Part shown: piece after piece, positions 8,275-15,856 of the stretch
Position numbering within the stretch: the first letter of the stretch is position 1
How the letters are laid out: each line of letters opens with the position of its first letter
From: Desulfitobacterium_A sp035539115
Lineage (GTDB): Bacteria; Bacillota; Desulfitobacteriia; Desulfitobacteriales; Desulfitobacteriaceae
Direction of reading: 5' to 3'
Length of the DNA stretch: 64,000 nucleotides
Assembly: GCF_035539115.1 (NCBI RefSeq)
Contig: NZ_DATLJA010000022.1
Coordinates: 11,530 to 75,529, forward strand
Notes under the pieces: generated by a model
Database searches by the model: none
The model's input: the letters and a program-made list of their open reading frames with translations, nothing else
What the model was told of the DNA's origin: nothing
Made by a program: the position numbers and the translations under genes

Positions 8275-8322
8275 GTACCCTATAGAGTAGACAATAAAGA
8301 GTCTATTCTATAGGGTACTTTT
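8275..8322 (+). terminator. Rho-independent terminator of glnA
   Basis: GTACCCTATAGA and TCTATAGGGTAC-type arms (with AGTAGAC/GTCTATT inside) form a long stem followed by TTTTGTT. Three short tandem GGTAATTC-like units sit just before it at about 8230-8262. Confidence 0.85.
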
Positions 8323-8347
8323 GTTATGATTGAATAACGGTCCATTT

Positions 8348-8479
8348 TCAGAACTTCTCAACATGCTCATTTATCTCTTTGGGTTCATCTTCTTTATCCT
8401 TGTTGCTAGGGATTGGGTCTTTATCACCCAGTGGATAAACAGTTGATCCCATGATGTTCATTAATGGTTTTCTTTTCAT
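8348..8479 (-). CDS. small hypothetical protein, 43 residues
   Basis: This short reading frame encodes MKRKPLMNIMGSTVYPLGDK followed by a charged, Lys/Glu/Asp-rich tail ending in VEKF. AAGGAGAG lies about 9 bases before the ATG, good support for translation. The N-terminus is basic, the middle contains PLGDKDPIPSN, and the C-terminal half is acidic and helix-prone; there is no membrane segment or cysteine. I do not recognise the family. It sits between the glnA terminator (convergent) and the 8672-8857 fragment. Its size and composition resemble small spore or stress proteins of Firmicutes, but nothing specific supports that. Confidence 0.5.
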   Translation of the reverse strand: MKRKPLMNIMGSTVYPLGDKDPIPSNKDKEDEPKEINEHVEKF

Positions 8480-8620
8480 CAAGGCCACTCTCCTTAAAAT
8501 CGATAATGGTTCTATTTTTACCTCTTTTGGCCGTAATATGTAGCAGAAGCTTAATGTTGAAACTTTCGTCTAAAAAGTAAGGCCATAGTTGCTAGATAAA
8601 AGCTAATAATAGCACTGAAA

Positions 8621-8650
8621 AATGCCCGAAAAATAAATTCTCGGGCATTT
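8621..8650 (-). terminator. bidirectional-looking terminator
   Basis: AATGCCCGA and TCGGGCATT flank an AT-rich loop, with A and T runs on both sides. It follows the short minus-strand frame ending at 8672. Confidence 0.7.
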
Positions 8651-8671
8651 TATTTTAGAGAAAATCAAATT

Positions 8672-8857
8672 TTACTGCTGTGGAACAGGATCTGTAACAA
8701 CAACTTGTCCCTCATAAGAAGCTAAGACTTTGCTATCTTTCGCATCACTTGTTACCGTCAAAACTTCCAGTTTGTAGCCGTAAGTGCCCGCTTTTGCGAA
8801 CGCCACTTTGAAGTCTGGTCGCTGCCGCAAAACTTGAATTTCAATTATTGGTAACAT
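8672..8857 (-). pseudogene. short orphan frame, possibly a C-terminal gene fragment
   Basis: This is a 61-residue frame whose product (FKVAFAKAGTYGYKLEVLTV, then DSKVLASYEGQVVVTDP) has alternating beta-strand character like the last strands of an immunoglobulin-like or surface-protein domain. It has a proper terminator after its stop but only a weak GGA before the ATG. It has no signal peptide or start-like N-terminus, so it may be the surviving end of a longer secreted protein. The alternative is a genuine small protein. I cannot assign a function. Confidence 0.35.
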
Positions 8858-8917
8858 ATTCCATCATGATTGAATATTGTGCATTAGAACTTTTCCTAAA
8901 ATAAGGAGGGAATACCA

Positions 8918-9481
8918 ATGCTACCCATTTCGGCTTATTCCCGCTCGAATACAGTTCTTTTCCCACAAACACGGAATTTCACGCCCTATTCAAGACCACC
9001 TTTGAAACCTGCATCTCCTTCAACCCCGCTGGTACCTTCAGCTCCTTTGACCTCTCCAAAGTCTTCCGATTCACTTTACCCATTAACTAACCCCAGCGTT
9101 CCAGCTCCTCTACCACCCCATTCAACCATTCCCACTTCCTTAAGAACTTTATCTGGATCCTCGCCAAAAGCTGAACCCTCTTCGGTCCTTCAGTCATCGA
9201 CCCTACCCACTAAAGCCCCACTCTCCCCGACAAGCTCAAGCTCATTAAAAAAGCAAGGTTTTCTCCTCTTACGCGAAGTCGGCCCCGCTCTGATGAAGGA
9301 ATTCGGTCCCCCTATTGCTCGCCGTATCGGACCTCCACTGGTTCGTCGACTGGGTCCTCCCTTAGTCCAAAACATTGGACTTCCTTTAGCAAAAAGAGTA
9401 GGGTTACCCATAGCTCGAAAAGTTGCGCTCCCCCTGGTTAAAAGACTAGGCAGCTTTTTACTACACCGAATCGGATTTTGA
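8918..9481 (+). CDS. hypothetical protein with Pro/Ser-rich region and cationic octapeptide repeat
   Basis: This 187-residue protein is supported by a strong AAGGAGGG eight bases before the ATG and by a terminator after it. Residues 1-108 are low complexity, rich in Pro, Ser, Thr and Leu, with no clear domain. Residues about 118-187 contain about eight successive eight-residue units of the form basic-hydrophobic-Gly-Pro-Pro-hydrophobic-hydrophobic-Arg, such as RRIGPPLV, RRLGPPLV, KRVGLPIA and KRLGSFLL. The repeat region is strongly basic and amphipathic. There is no N-terminal signal peptide or obvious transmembrane helix. I do not recognise the family. Spore-coat, nucleic-acid or membrane-surface binding would all fit the composition; none is demonstrated. 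Confidence 0.6.
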   Translation: MLPISAYSRSNTVLFPQTRNFTPYSRPPLKPASPSTPLVPSAPLTSPKSSDSLYPLTNPSVPAPLPPHSTIPTSLRTLSGSSPKAEPSSVLQSSTLPTKAPLSPTSSSSLKKQGFLLLREVGPALMKEFGPPIARRIGPPLVRRLGPPLVQNIGLPLAKRVGLPIARKVALPLVKRLGSFLLHRIGF

Positions 9482-9506
9482 TCCTCCATTGGGGGCTCAT
9501 TAGTAA

Positions 9507-9540
9507 AAGCCCGACCTCATTGAAAAGAGGTCGGGCTTAA
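9507..9540 (-). terminator. bidirectional terminator between the repeat protein gene and livF
   Basis: AAGCCCGACCTC and GAGGTCGGGCTT form a 12-base-pair stem. The minus strand continues TTTACTA, so it ends the liv operon. It also lies 26 bases past the plus-strand gene. Confidence 0.8.
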
Positions 9541-9552
9541 CTATATCAGCTC

Positions 9553-10269
9553 TTACTTTTTTACCTGTTCACCCAAATATGCCTTGCGGATTTCCTCATT
9601 AGCCAAAAGTTCTCGACCAGTTCCCTTCATTGTAATCAGGCCCGTCTCCATAACATAACCCACATCGGCAATTTTCAGGGCTGCATTCGCATTCTGTTCA
9701 ATGAGTAGTATCGTTACCCCTAACTTGTGAATCTCCTGAATAATATTAAAGATATCTTTAACTATCAACGGAGCGAGCCCGAGGGAAGGCTCATCCATCA
9801 TCAAGAGTTTAGGCCTTGACATCAAGGCTCTCCCGACAGCCAACATTTGTTGCTCTCCACCGGATAACGTTCCGGCAAGCTGCCATTCCCGTTCTTTTAA
9901 TTTGGGGAAAAGGCTGTACACCCATTCTGCATCTTTTTTGATTTCCTTATCATCTTTTCGGGTATAGGCACCAATTTTGAGATTTTCTAAGACCGTCAAA
10001 TCCGGAAAAATTCTCCGGCCTTCGGGAACTAGAGTGATTCCGTTTTTGACGATATTATGGCTGTTTACTGTTAATAGATTTTTACCTTGGTAGGTAATTG
10101 AACCGCTTTTCGGCTTAACCAGTCCGACTATTGAACGCAGCATCGTACTCTTGCCAGCGCCATTTGCCCCAACAAGGGTGACAATTTTTCCCTCTTCAAC
10201 GTCAATATTGATTCCTTTTAAGGCTTCAATCCCTCCATAGGCCACCACAAGATTTTCAATTTTAAGCAT
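9553..10269 (-). CDS. livF: branched-chain amino acid ABC transporter ATPase LivF
   Basis: This 238-residue ATPase of the high-affinity branched-chain amino acid importer energises uptake with LivG. Walker A GANGAGKST lies near residue 36, the signature LSGGEQQM near residue 137, Walker B LLMMDEPSLGLAP near 157, and the switch His region is replaced by LIEQNA as is usual in LivF. The VPEGRRIFPDLTVLENL segment is diagnostic. It is the last gene of the operon; its ATG overlaps the end of livG by 8 bases, and a terminator follows. The exact substrate could be leucine, isoleucine, valine or another small amide, since the HAAT family is broad. Confidence 0.93.
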   Translation of the reverse strand: MLKIENLVVAYGGIEALKGINIDVEEGKIVTLVGANGAGKSTMLRSIVGLVKPKSGSITYQGKNLLTVNSHNIVKNGITLVPEGRRIFPDLTVLENLKIGAYTRKDDKEIKKDAEWVYSLFPKLKEREWQLAGTLSGGEQQMLAVGRALMSRPKLLMMDEPSLGLAPLIVKDIFNIIQEIHKLGVTILLIEQNANAALKIADVGYVMETGLITMKGTGRELLANEEIRKAYLGEQVKK

Positions 10270-11035
10270 CTTCTTCAGCCACCCCCAAATACGCCTCGAT
10301 TACCTTTTGGTCATTCTGGATCTCATAAGGGTTTCCTTCAGCTATCGTTACCCCATGATCAAAGACGTAAATCCGATCGGATATGCCCATGACGACCTGC
10401 ATATGATGCTCAATCATAAAGATAGTTAAGTTAAATTCATGTCCAATTTTCTTGATGAACTGTGTTAAATCCTCAGTCTCTTTTGGATTCATACCTGCAG
10501 CAGGTTCATCTAGGAGAAGGATCTGGGGTTTAGTTGCTAAGGCTCGTGCAATTTCCAACCTTCTCTGTTTTCCATAGGGAAGAGAACTTGATTTTTCATC
10601 GCGCAGGTCAGCAAGCCCCACCTTTTCTAGGAGGTTCAGGGAAGTTTCTCGCATTTCTCGCTCCTCCCGACGGTAACGGGGAAGTCTAAAAGTCGCTTCG
10701 AGGAAATTCGATTTTAAGTGCAAATGATTAGCGATAAGAACGTTTTCGAATACGCTCAAGTCTTTGAACAAGCGAATGTTTTGAAAGGTCCGGGCAATTC
10801 CAAGAGCTGTAATTTGATCAGGGCGTAATCCCGTAATATTTTTCCCGTTATAATCAATCTCCCCTTGGGTTGGACGATAGACTCCAGTTATCATATTAAA
10901 AGCGGTCGTTTTGCCTGCTCCATTCGGTCCGATCAAAGCAACAATCTCACCCTGGTTTAAGGACAGATTAAAATCTTTAACCGCTGTCAAACCACCAAAT
11001 TGCATTGTGATATGATCTGCCTTTAATAGCTCCAC
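10262..11035 (-). CDS. livG: branched-chain amino acid ABC transporter ATPase LivG
   Basis: This is the 257-residue partner ATPase of LivF. Walker A GPNGAGKTT lies near residue 37, the LivG-specific ARTFQNIRLF segment near 85, the signature region SSLPYGKQRRLEIARAL near 152, and Walker B LLLDEPAAGMNP near 173, with switch EHHM. The start is a GTG at 11035 with GGAGGTAGGAG before it, and the reading frame touches the livM stop (TAGTG arrangement). Coupled translation with livM and livF is likely. Confidence 0.93.
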   Translation of the reverse strand: MELLKADHITMQFGGLTAVKDFNLSLNQGEIVALIGPNGAGKTTAFNMITGVYRPTQGEIDYNGKNITGLRPDQITALGIARTFQNIRLFKDLSVFENVLIANHLHLKSNFLEATFRLPRYRREEREMRETSLNLLEKVGLADLRDEKSSSLPYGKQRRLEIARALATKPQILLLDEPAAGMNPKETEDLTQFIKKIGHEFNLTIFMIEHHMQVVMGISDRIYVFDHGVTIAEGNPYEIQNDQKVIEAYLGVAEEDA

Positions 11036-12081
11036 TAACTCCTACCTCCTTTAGCGAGGGGTTTTTGTGACCGGTTCAAGAGTTTATTCCAAGTAAACTC
11101 TTTCGTCCCCATCAGCCCTTGCGTAAAGAAGAGGACAACAATCATCAATAAAGCGGAGAAAACAACCATCCTCAAGCCGGTGATGCCTGGGATTGTCAAA
11201 CTTCCGATTGTCATTCCATCATCCAAGAAGCGTAAGACTTCCGTTGCAATCGTAATTATAAATGCTGAAATAATGGAACCAGTTATACTTCCCATCCCGC
11301 CGAGAATAATCATTAAGAGGAGATTATAGGTCAAGAAAAAGCGGAACATATTAGGATCGATCGTTCCCAACAGGTTCCCTAGCAGTCCACCGCCAATTCC
11401 TGCAAAAAAAGCCCCAACCATGAAGGAAAGCATCTTATGTTTAAAGAGGTTAATTCCCATGCTTTGAGCGGCGGTTTCATCCTCACGAATTGCTTTCAGC
11501 GCACGTCCATAACTACTGTTGATTAAGAAGGCAATAAAAATTACTGTAAAAGCTGCAAAGCCAAAGGTCCACCAAAGATTCGACGTATTAGGAATACTCT
11601 TCAAACCTAAAGCACCATTCGTTATAGTTTGCGTATTCGTGAAAATAACCCGAATTATTTCGCCAAAACCCAAAGTGGCAATGGCAAGATAGTCCCCTTT
11701 GAGCCGTAATACAGGAGCCCCGATTAAGAAAGCTACAAAGGCCGCAAGCAACCCTCCAACAAAGAGTGCGGGGAGAAACGGCAGATTTAGCGTTTCTAGT
11801 GGCTTCGCGATTGGAACCATAAAGAAGTTCTGTAATTTAACCGCTTGCGGCATTGTTAATATTGCCGTAGTATAGGCACCAACTGCCATAAATCCAGCAT
11901 GTCCCAACGAAAACAATCCTGTAAAGCCGTTAATCAAGTTCATACTCACTGCAAGTATCACATAAATCGCGCATAAGTTTAAGATCCGAACTTTATAGGA
12001 ATCCAAATTTTGATCAATAAAATAAATAGCTATCGCTAAAATCGCAAGCGAGATCAGTGTCAAAATCGTATTTCTTTTCAT
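11035..12081 (-). CDS. livM: branched-chain amino acid ABC transporter permease LivM
   Basis: This 348-residue integral membrane subunit has about eight to ten hydrophobic segments. LSMNLINGFTGLFSLGHAGF near residue 45 and the conserved GDYLAIATLGFGEIIR near residue 130 are hallmarks of LivM permeases. The cytoplasmic motif GRALKAIREDETAAQSMGIN (about 190-210) is the coupling helix that contacts the ATPases. It starts three bases after the livH stop codon and is followed directly by livG. Confidence 0.93.
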   Translation of the reverse strand: MKRNTILTLISLAILAIAIYFIDQNLDSYKVRILNLCAIYVILAVSMNLINGFTGLFSLGHAGFMAVGAYTTAILTMPQAVKLQNFFMVPIAKPLETLNLPFLPALFVGGLLAAFVAFLIGAPVLRLKGDYLAIATLGFGEIIRVIFTNTQTITNGALGLKSIPNTSNLWWTFGFAAFTVIFIAFLINSSYGRALKAIREDETAAQSMGINLFKHKMLSFMVGAFFAGIGGGLLGNLLGTIDPNMFRFFLTYNLLLMIILGGMGSITGSIISAFIITIATEVLRFLDDGMTIGSLTIPGITGLRMVVFSALLMIVVLFFTQGLMGTKEFTWNKLLNRSQKPLAKGGRS

Positions 12082-12084
12082 GTA

Positions 12085-12978
12085 TCACACCTTCTCCGCG
12101 ATTTTTTCACCGATAATGCCTGTTGGTTTAATGAGTAATATTACAATGAGTAATACAAAAGCAAAAGCATCTCTGTAACCGCTTAAAGAGGGTAAGAAAG
12201 CAATCAACATAATCTCGGTGATGCCCAAGAGGAAACCTCCGATAACGGCTCCTTTAACATTGCCAATTCCACCAATTACGGCAGCGATGAAGGCCTTAAG
12301 TCCAGGCATAACTCCCATTAGGGGTTGAATGCTGGGAAATTTCATTCCCCACATGATTCCGCCTACTGCCGCTAACAAAGAGCCTATGACAAAGACGAGC
12401 GTGATAATCCGATTTACATTGACTCCCATGATACTGGCTGTTTCATGATCCTTGGCAACAGCCCGCATAGCTATTCCGCTTTTAGTATGGTTAATTAGAT
12501 AGAGAAGGAAAAATAAAAAGATCAACGTAACAACAGGGATAAAGAAGGTCAGTTTTTGAATCGCAACTCCGTGGATCGTTACCATATCCGTAAAAATTTT
12601 GGGGGTAGGGAAAGACTTCGGACGCCCGCCGAAAAGTACAGTTGCAAGATTTTCGAGGAGATACGAGGCGCCAATCGCCGAAATCAAGAGAGAAATTTTG
12701 GGCGCATTCCGCAGAGGTCGATAGGCACCGGCTTCCAAGAAATATCCCAAAATTCCAGTTAAAATAATCGCTAGGAGAAAAGAGATGTACCAAGGAAGAG
12801 CAAAAATAGCAATTCCATAGAAAGCGAAATACGTGGCCATCATGAAAACATCACCATGTGCGAAGTTAATCAGCCTTAGAATCCCATAAACCAGAGTATA
12901 GCCGATGGCAATCAAAGCATAGAGGCTACCCAGAGATATTCCATTCGCCAAATGCTGAAAAAACGTTGCTAAGCTCAT
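12085..12978 (-). CDS. livH: branched-chain amino acid ABC transporter permease LivH
   Basis: This 297-residue membrane permease pairs with LivM to form the pore. NGISLGSLYALIAIGYTLVY at the N-terminus and INFAHGDVFM near residue 40 are characteristic. SGIAMRAVAKDHETASIMGV near residue 170 is the ATPase-contact loop, and the end (LIKPTGIIGEK) is typical. It follows the substrate-binding protein gene after a 149-base gap that contains a strong hairpin, which could lower expression of the membrane and ATPase genes relative to the binding protein. Confidence 0.93.
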   Translation of the reverse strand: MSLATFFQHLANGISLGSLYALIAIGYTLVYGILRLINFAHGDVFMMATYFAFYGIAIFALPWYISFLLAIILTGILGYFLEAGAYRPLRNAPKISLLISAIGASYLLENLATVLFGGRPKSFPTPKIFTDMVTIHGVAIQKLTFFIPVVTLIFLFFLLYLINHTKSGIAMRAVAKDHETASIMGVNVNRIITLVFVIGSLLAAVGGIMWGMKFPSIQPLMGVMPGLKAFIAAVIGGIGNVKGAVIGGFLLGITEIMLIAFLPSLSGYRDAFAFVLLIVILLIKPTGIIGEKIAEKV

Positions 12979-13032
12979 AACATCACCTCAAAAATTTCCA
13001 ATTTATTTTTCTCTGTTTTGCCACACCCAGAG

Positions 13033-13067
13033 CAAGATACGCTTCCTAAGAAAGGAAGCGTATCTTG
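13033..13067 (-). other. long intra-operon hairpin between livJ and livH
   Basis: CAAGATACGCTTCCT pairs perfectly with AGGAAGCGTATCTTG across a five-base loop. No T run follows on either strand, so it is more likely an RNA-stabilising or processing hairpin than a full terminator. Confidence 0.6.
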
Positions 13068-13127
13068 TCCCTGTACATTATTTCGTACAGATCCTTTACT
13101 CCAGAGGTAATTTCCATTACTTCTTCT

Positions 13128-14318
13128 TTACTTCGCGCCAACAATATCCATGAAGACGAATTTACCATTTTTCACTTGCTTAATGACTGCATCTTTCACA
13201 GCATTCCGGTTCTCATCTAAAGTGATAACTCCGGCTGCGCCCTGGAAGTCTTTTGTCTTCGCCAATTGATCTCTCACTTTGACGGAATCAGCAGCACCTG
13301 CTTTTTCGATCGCATCACGGATTAAGATATAGGAATCATAGGCTAAAGCAGTAGCGGCTGCAGGTTCTTTATCCGGATATGCCTTCTTATATTCAGCGAG
13401 GAATTTCTCAGATTCCTTGGTCATTGGCTTTTCAGTCGTAAAGAAGGTTGAGAAGATAGCACCCTCAACTGCATTTCCACCGATCTGCAAAAATTCGTTC
13501 ACTTCCCAAGTATCTCCACCAATAATGGGAACCGTTATCCCCAACTGACGGGCTTGTTTCATGAGCAGTGCGGATTCAGTGAAGTTCCCCGGTGCGAAGA
13601 TGACATCCGGGTTTTGCGCTTTAACATTCGTCAACTGCGCAGTGAAGTCTTGGTCGCCGGTATTGTAGTTGGAAAGAGATAAAATTGATTTTTGATCTCC
13701 GGTTAATTGTTTAAAGGAATCCGAGAAAAACTTCGCCAGACCTACAGAATAATCATTGGATACTTCTTGAATAACCGCGACTTTCTTGGCATTCAATTTA
13801 CTATAAGCATAATTAGCCATCACTTGCCCTTGGAAGGGGTCAATAAAACACACCCGGAAAAAGTATTCATTATTTTGGGTAACTAATGGATTCGTGGCCG
13901 AAGGAGCAACTGTAGGAACTTTTGCCTTTTTAACGACATCCCCAGCCGGCAAACACATTGAGCTACTATAGCTGCCGATGATCGCCGTCACTTTTTCTTT
14001 GTCAACTAAGCGTGAAGCTGCATTTGCCGACTCAACCTTATCAGACTTGTTATCAACAGTGACTAGCTCAATTTTTTTACCAAGGACTTCTGGATAGAGT
14101 TTATTTGCAAGCTTAATACCTTCAAGTTCGATGGCTCCACCTGCTGCATATGAACCCGTCATCGGTTCTAAAACTCCGATCTTGATCGTGTCCCCACTTG
14201 AACCGGATGATCCGCTCGAACTACTGCTGCTTGCTGGGGCAGCAGCGCTTCCACAACCGGAAAGCAATAAAGAAGTTGTTAAGATTCCAGATATTAGGAT
14301 CGACGCCTTCTTTTTCAA
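13128..14318 (-). CDS. livJ: branched-chain amino acid ABC transporter substrate-binding lipoprotein
   Basis: This is a type I periplasmic-binding-fold protein that captures the amino acid outside the membrane and delivers it to LivHM. From the TTG at 14318 (AGAAAGGGG eight bases upstream) it has 396 residues, starting LKKKASILISGILTTSLLLS followed by a lipobox ending in GC, so it is a lipid-anchored lipoprotein. A Ser/Gly-rich linker follows, then IKIGVLEPMTGSYAAGG, the usual mature start of LivJ/LivK. The longer frame to 14423 adds 35 residues that spoil the signal peptide and was rejected. It is the first gene of the liv operon; its leader contains a copy of the structured repeat at 14543-14700. 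Confidence 0.9.
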   Translation of the reverse strand: MKKKASILISGILTTSLLLSGCGSAAAPASSSSSSGSSGSSGDTIKIGVLEPMTGSYAAGGAIELEGIKLANKLYPEVLGKKIELVTVDNKSDKVESANAASRLVDKEKVTAIIGSYSSSMCLPAGDVVKKAKVPTVAPSATNPLVTQNNEYFFRVCFIDPFQGQVMANYAYSKLNAKKVAVIQEVSNDYSVGLAKFFSDSFKQLTGDQKSILSLSNYNTGDQDFTAQLTNVKAQNPDVIFAPGNFTESALLMKQARQLGITVPIIGGDTWEVNEFLQIGGNAVEGAIFSTFFTTEKPMTKESEKFLAEYKKAYPDKEPAAATALAYDSYILIRDAIEKAGAADSVKVRDQLAKTKDFQGAAGVITLDENRNAVKDAVIKQVKNGKFVFMDIVGAK

Positions 14319-14542
14319 TTGAGTTACCCCTTTCTGACTTCTCTCTTTATTCTGTTTAATGCCTTGTAGCATAAACAACTTCCCCAAGTATCCAAAAAAT
14401 CTATCTGCAAAGCTAGTAAGCAAATATTCCTAATTGTATAAATATAGCGACTATTCAGATATATTAAATTATATACTCTCTTCGAGAAATTGCCAAGATA
14501 AATCTTTGCTTCTTGATCACTCGCGTATTTAGAGCTGAAGCT

Positions 14543-14700
14543 ATAAAGAAAACTTGGCTTTCGCCGAGCTTGCGAAAGCGAAAACCGCTGGTTGCACTTA
14601 TGCTATCTGCCCAAAACTTATACTTTCTTACGAAAATGGACTACATTTTCATACCTCCCTGTGAATCGGCAGGTTCATGGAAGTTTCTGTTAGTATAAAT
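14543..14700 (-). repeat. dispersed structured repeat, copy 2 (long form)
   Basis: This is nearly identical to parts of 1717-1950 and to the tandem copies at 44511-44702. On the minus strand it ends in the hairpin GCTTTCGC-loop-GCGAAAGC, then TTTTCTTT. It also holds a 60-base module inside the loop of a second hairpin (TTATAC/GTATAA). The module contains stems GAAAATG/CATTTTC and CCTG/CAGG. The element lies about 225 bases before livJ on the same strand. Confidence 0.85.
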
Positions 14701-14704
14701 ATAA

Positions 14705-14746
14705 ACCGCCGTAGAATCATCTGAAAACAGATGATTCTACGACGGC
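14705..14746 (-). terminator. probable terminator of the dehydrogenase gene
   Basis: CCGCCGTAGAATCATCTG and CAGATGATTCTACGACGG form a long near-perfect stem. On the minus strand TTTATATTTA follows, about 100 bases past the stop of the gene at 14845. Confidence 0.6.
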
Positions 14747-14844
14747 GTCATTGCCTCTCTGTTTAATTCATTTTACAAGCAGCACACAAATTTGTCTATC
14801 GTTTTAGGAAAATAACACTGTATACTTAACGAACTCTCACTTAA

Positions 14845-15726
14845 TCAAAGGTTATAAAGTTTAATCAAAACTTGAGTCCCGCTATTTTCTTCCCCTTCAG
14901 TTGCAAGTTTTTCATAGAGAGATTTGGCCAACTCCAGCCCTGGGGTCTTGAGACCCATCTCCTGTGCTGAATCTAAGGCAATCTTGATATCTTTAATGAT
15001 GTGTTTGACATAGAACCCTGGAGCGAAATCCCCCGCAATCATCCGGGGGCCAAGATTAGAAAGAGACCAACTGCCTGCTGCTCCTCCACCGATGCTTTCA
15101 AGAACTCGGCTTGGGTCGAGACCCGCTTTTTGAGCATAAGCCATTGCTTCCGAAACGCCAATCATGTTCGAAGCAATTGTAATTTGGTTACACATCTTGG
15201 TATATTGACCAGACCCTGCAGGCCCTTGGCGAATAATATTTTGACCCATCACTTCAAAAACAGGTTTAACCGCGTTAAAAGCTTCCGCTTCCCCGCCGAC
15301 CATGATCACGAGCTTAGCATCTCTTGCTCCAATATCTCCACCAGAAACAGGAGCATCTAAGACAAGAAGTCCTTTTTTCTTACCTTCCTCGGTAAGCTTC
15401 TTCGCTAACAAAGGGCTGGAAGTGGTCATATCGACTAAATAACTTCCGGTCTTGGCATGAGCGAGTAAACCGTCTTTGCCAAGATAAACTTCTTCGACGT
15501 CCTTAGGATAACCCACCATGCTAATCACAAGTTGGCTTGCTTCAGCAAGTTCGGCCACCGTATCTTGCCAATTTGCACCAAGTTCAACGAGTTCTCGGGC
15601 ACTTGCTTTCGTCCGATTGTAGACATTCAGCCGATAGCCTGCTTTTAGCAAGTTTTTCGCCATGCTTCTACCCATAACTCCAGTTCCCACAAAACCAATC
15701 ACAGTGTCTTTAGGAGATAACACCAT
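14845..15726 (-). CDS. NAD(P)-dependent beta-hydroxyacid dehydrogenase (GarR/MmsB family)
   Basis: This is about 293 residues of the 3-hydroxyisobutyrate dehydrogenase / tartronate semialdehyde reductase family. The Rossmann motif VIGFVGTGVMGRSMAKNLL lies at the N-terminus. The family's DAPVSGGDIGARDAKLVIMV near residue 120 binds substrate, and KMCNQITIASNMIGVSEAM near 180 contains the catalytic lysine region (GxxxxxKxxxN type). The substrate could be 3-hydroxyisobutyrate, 2-hydroxy-3-oxopropionate or a related acid. The ATG at 15726 is favoured by AAGGA ten bases upstream; a GTG three codons earlier is too close to it. It is monocistronic. Confidence 0.82.
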   Translation of the reverse strand: MVLSPKDTVIGFVGTGVMGRSMAKNLLKAGYRLNVYNRTKASARELVELGANWQDTVAELAEASQLVISMVGYPKDVEEVYLGKDGLLAHAKTGSYLVDMTTSSPLLAKKLTEEGKKKGLLVLDAPVSGGDIGARDAKLVIMVGGEAEAFNAVKPVFEVMGQNIIRQGPAGSGQYTKMCNQITIASNMIGVSEAMAYAQKAGLDPSRVLESIGGGAAGSWSLSNLGPRMIAGDFAPGFYVKHIIKDIKIALDSAQEMGLKTPGLELAKSLYEKLATEGEENSGTQVLIKLYNL

Positions 15727-15856
15727 TTTCTTCACTTCCTTATCTCATTATGACTCATTCATTCACCTATGATACCTTCTTATAAATTGGACAGCGGAAT
15801 ACAAAATTCCTTCCTTACTCACGATTGTTTCTCGATTAAGCCTGTTTTTCTGTTCA

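Noticed and set aside
9190..9489. Minus-strand frame opposite the octapeptide-repeat gene
   Set aside because: It is an antisense shadow; the plus frame has the ribosome binding site and terminator.
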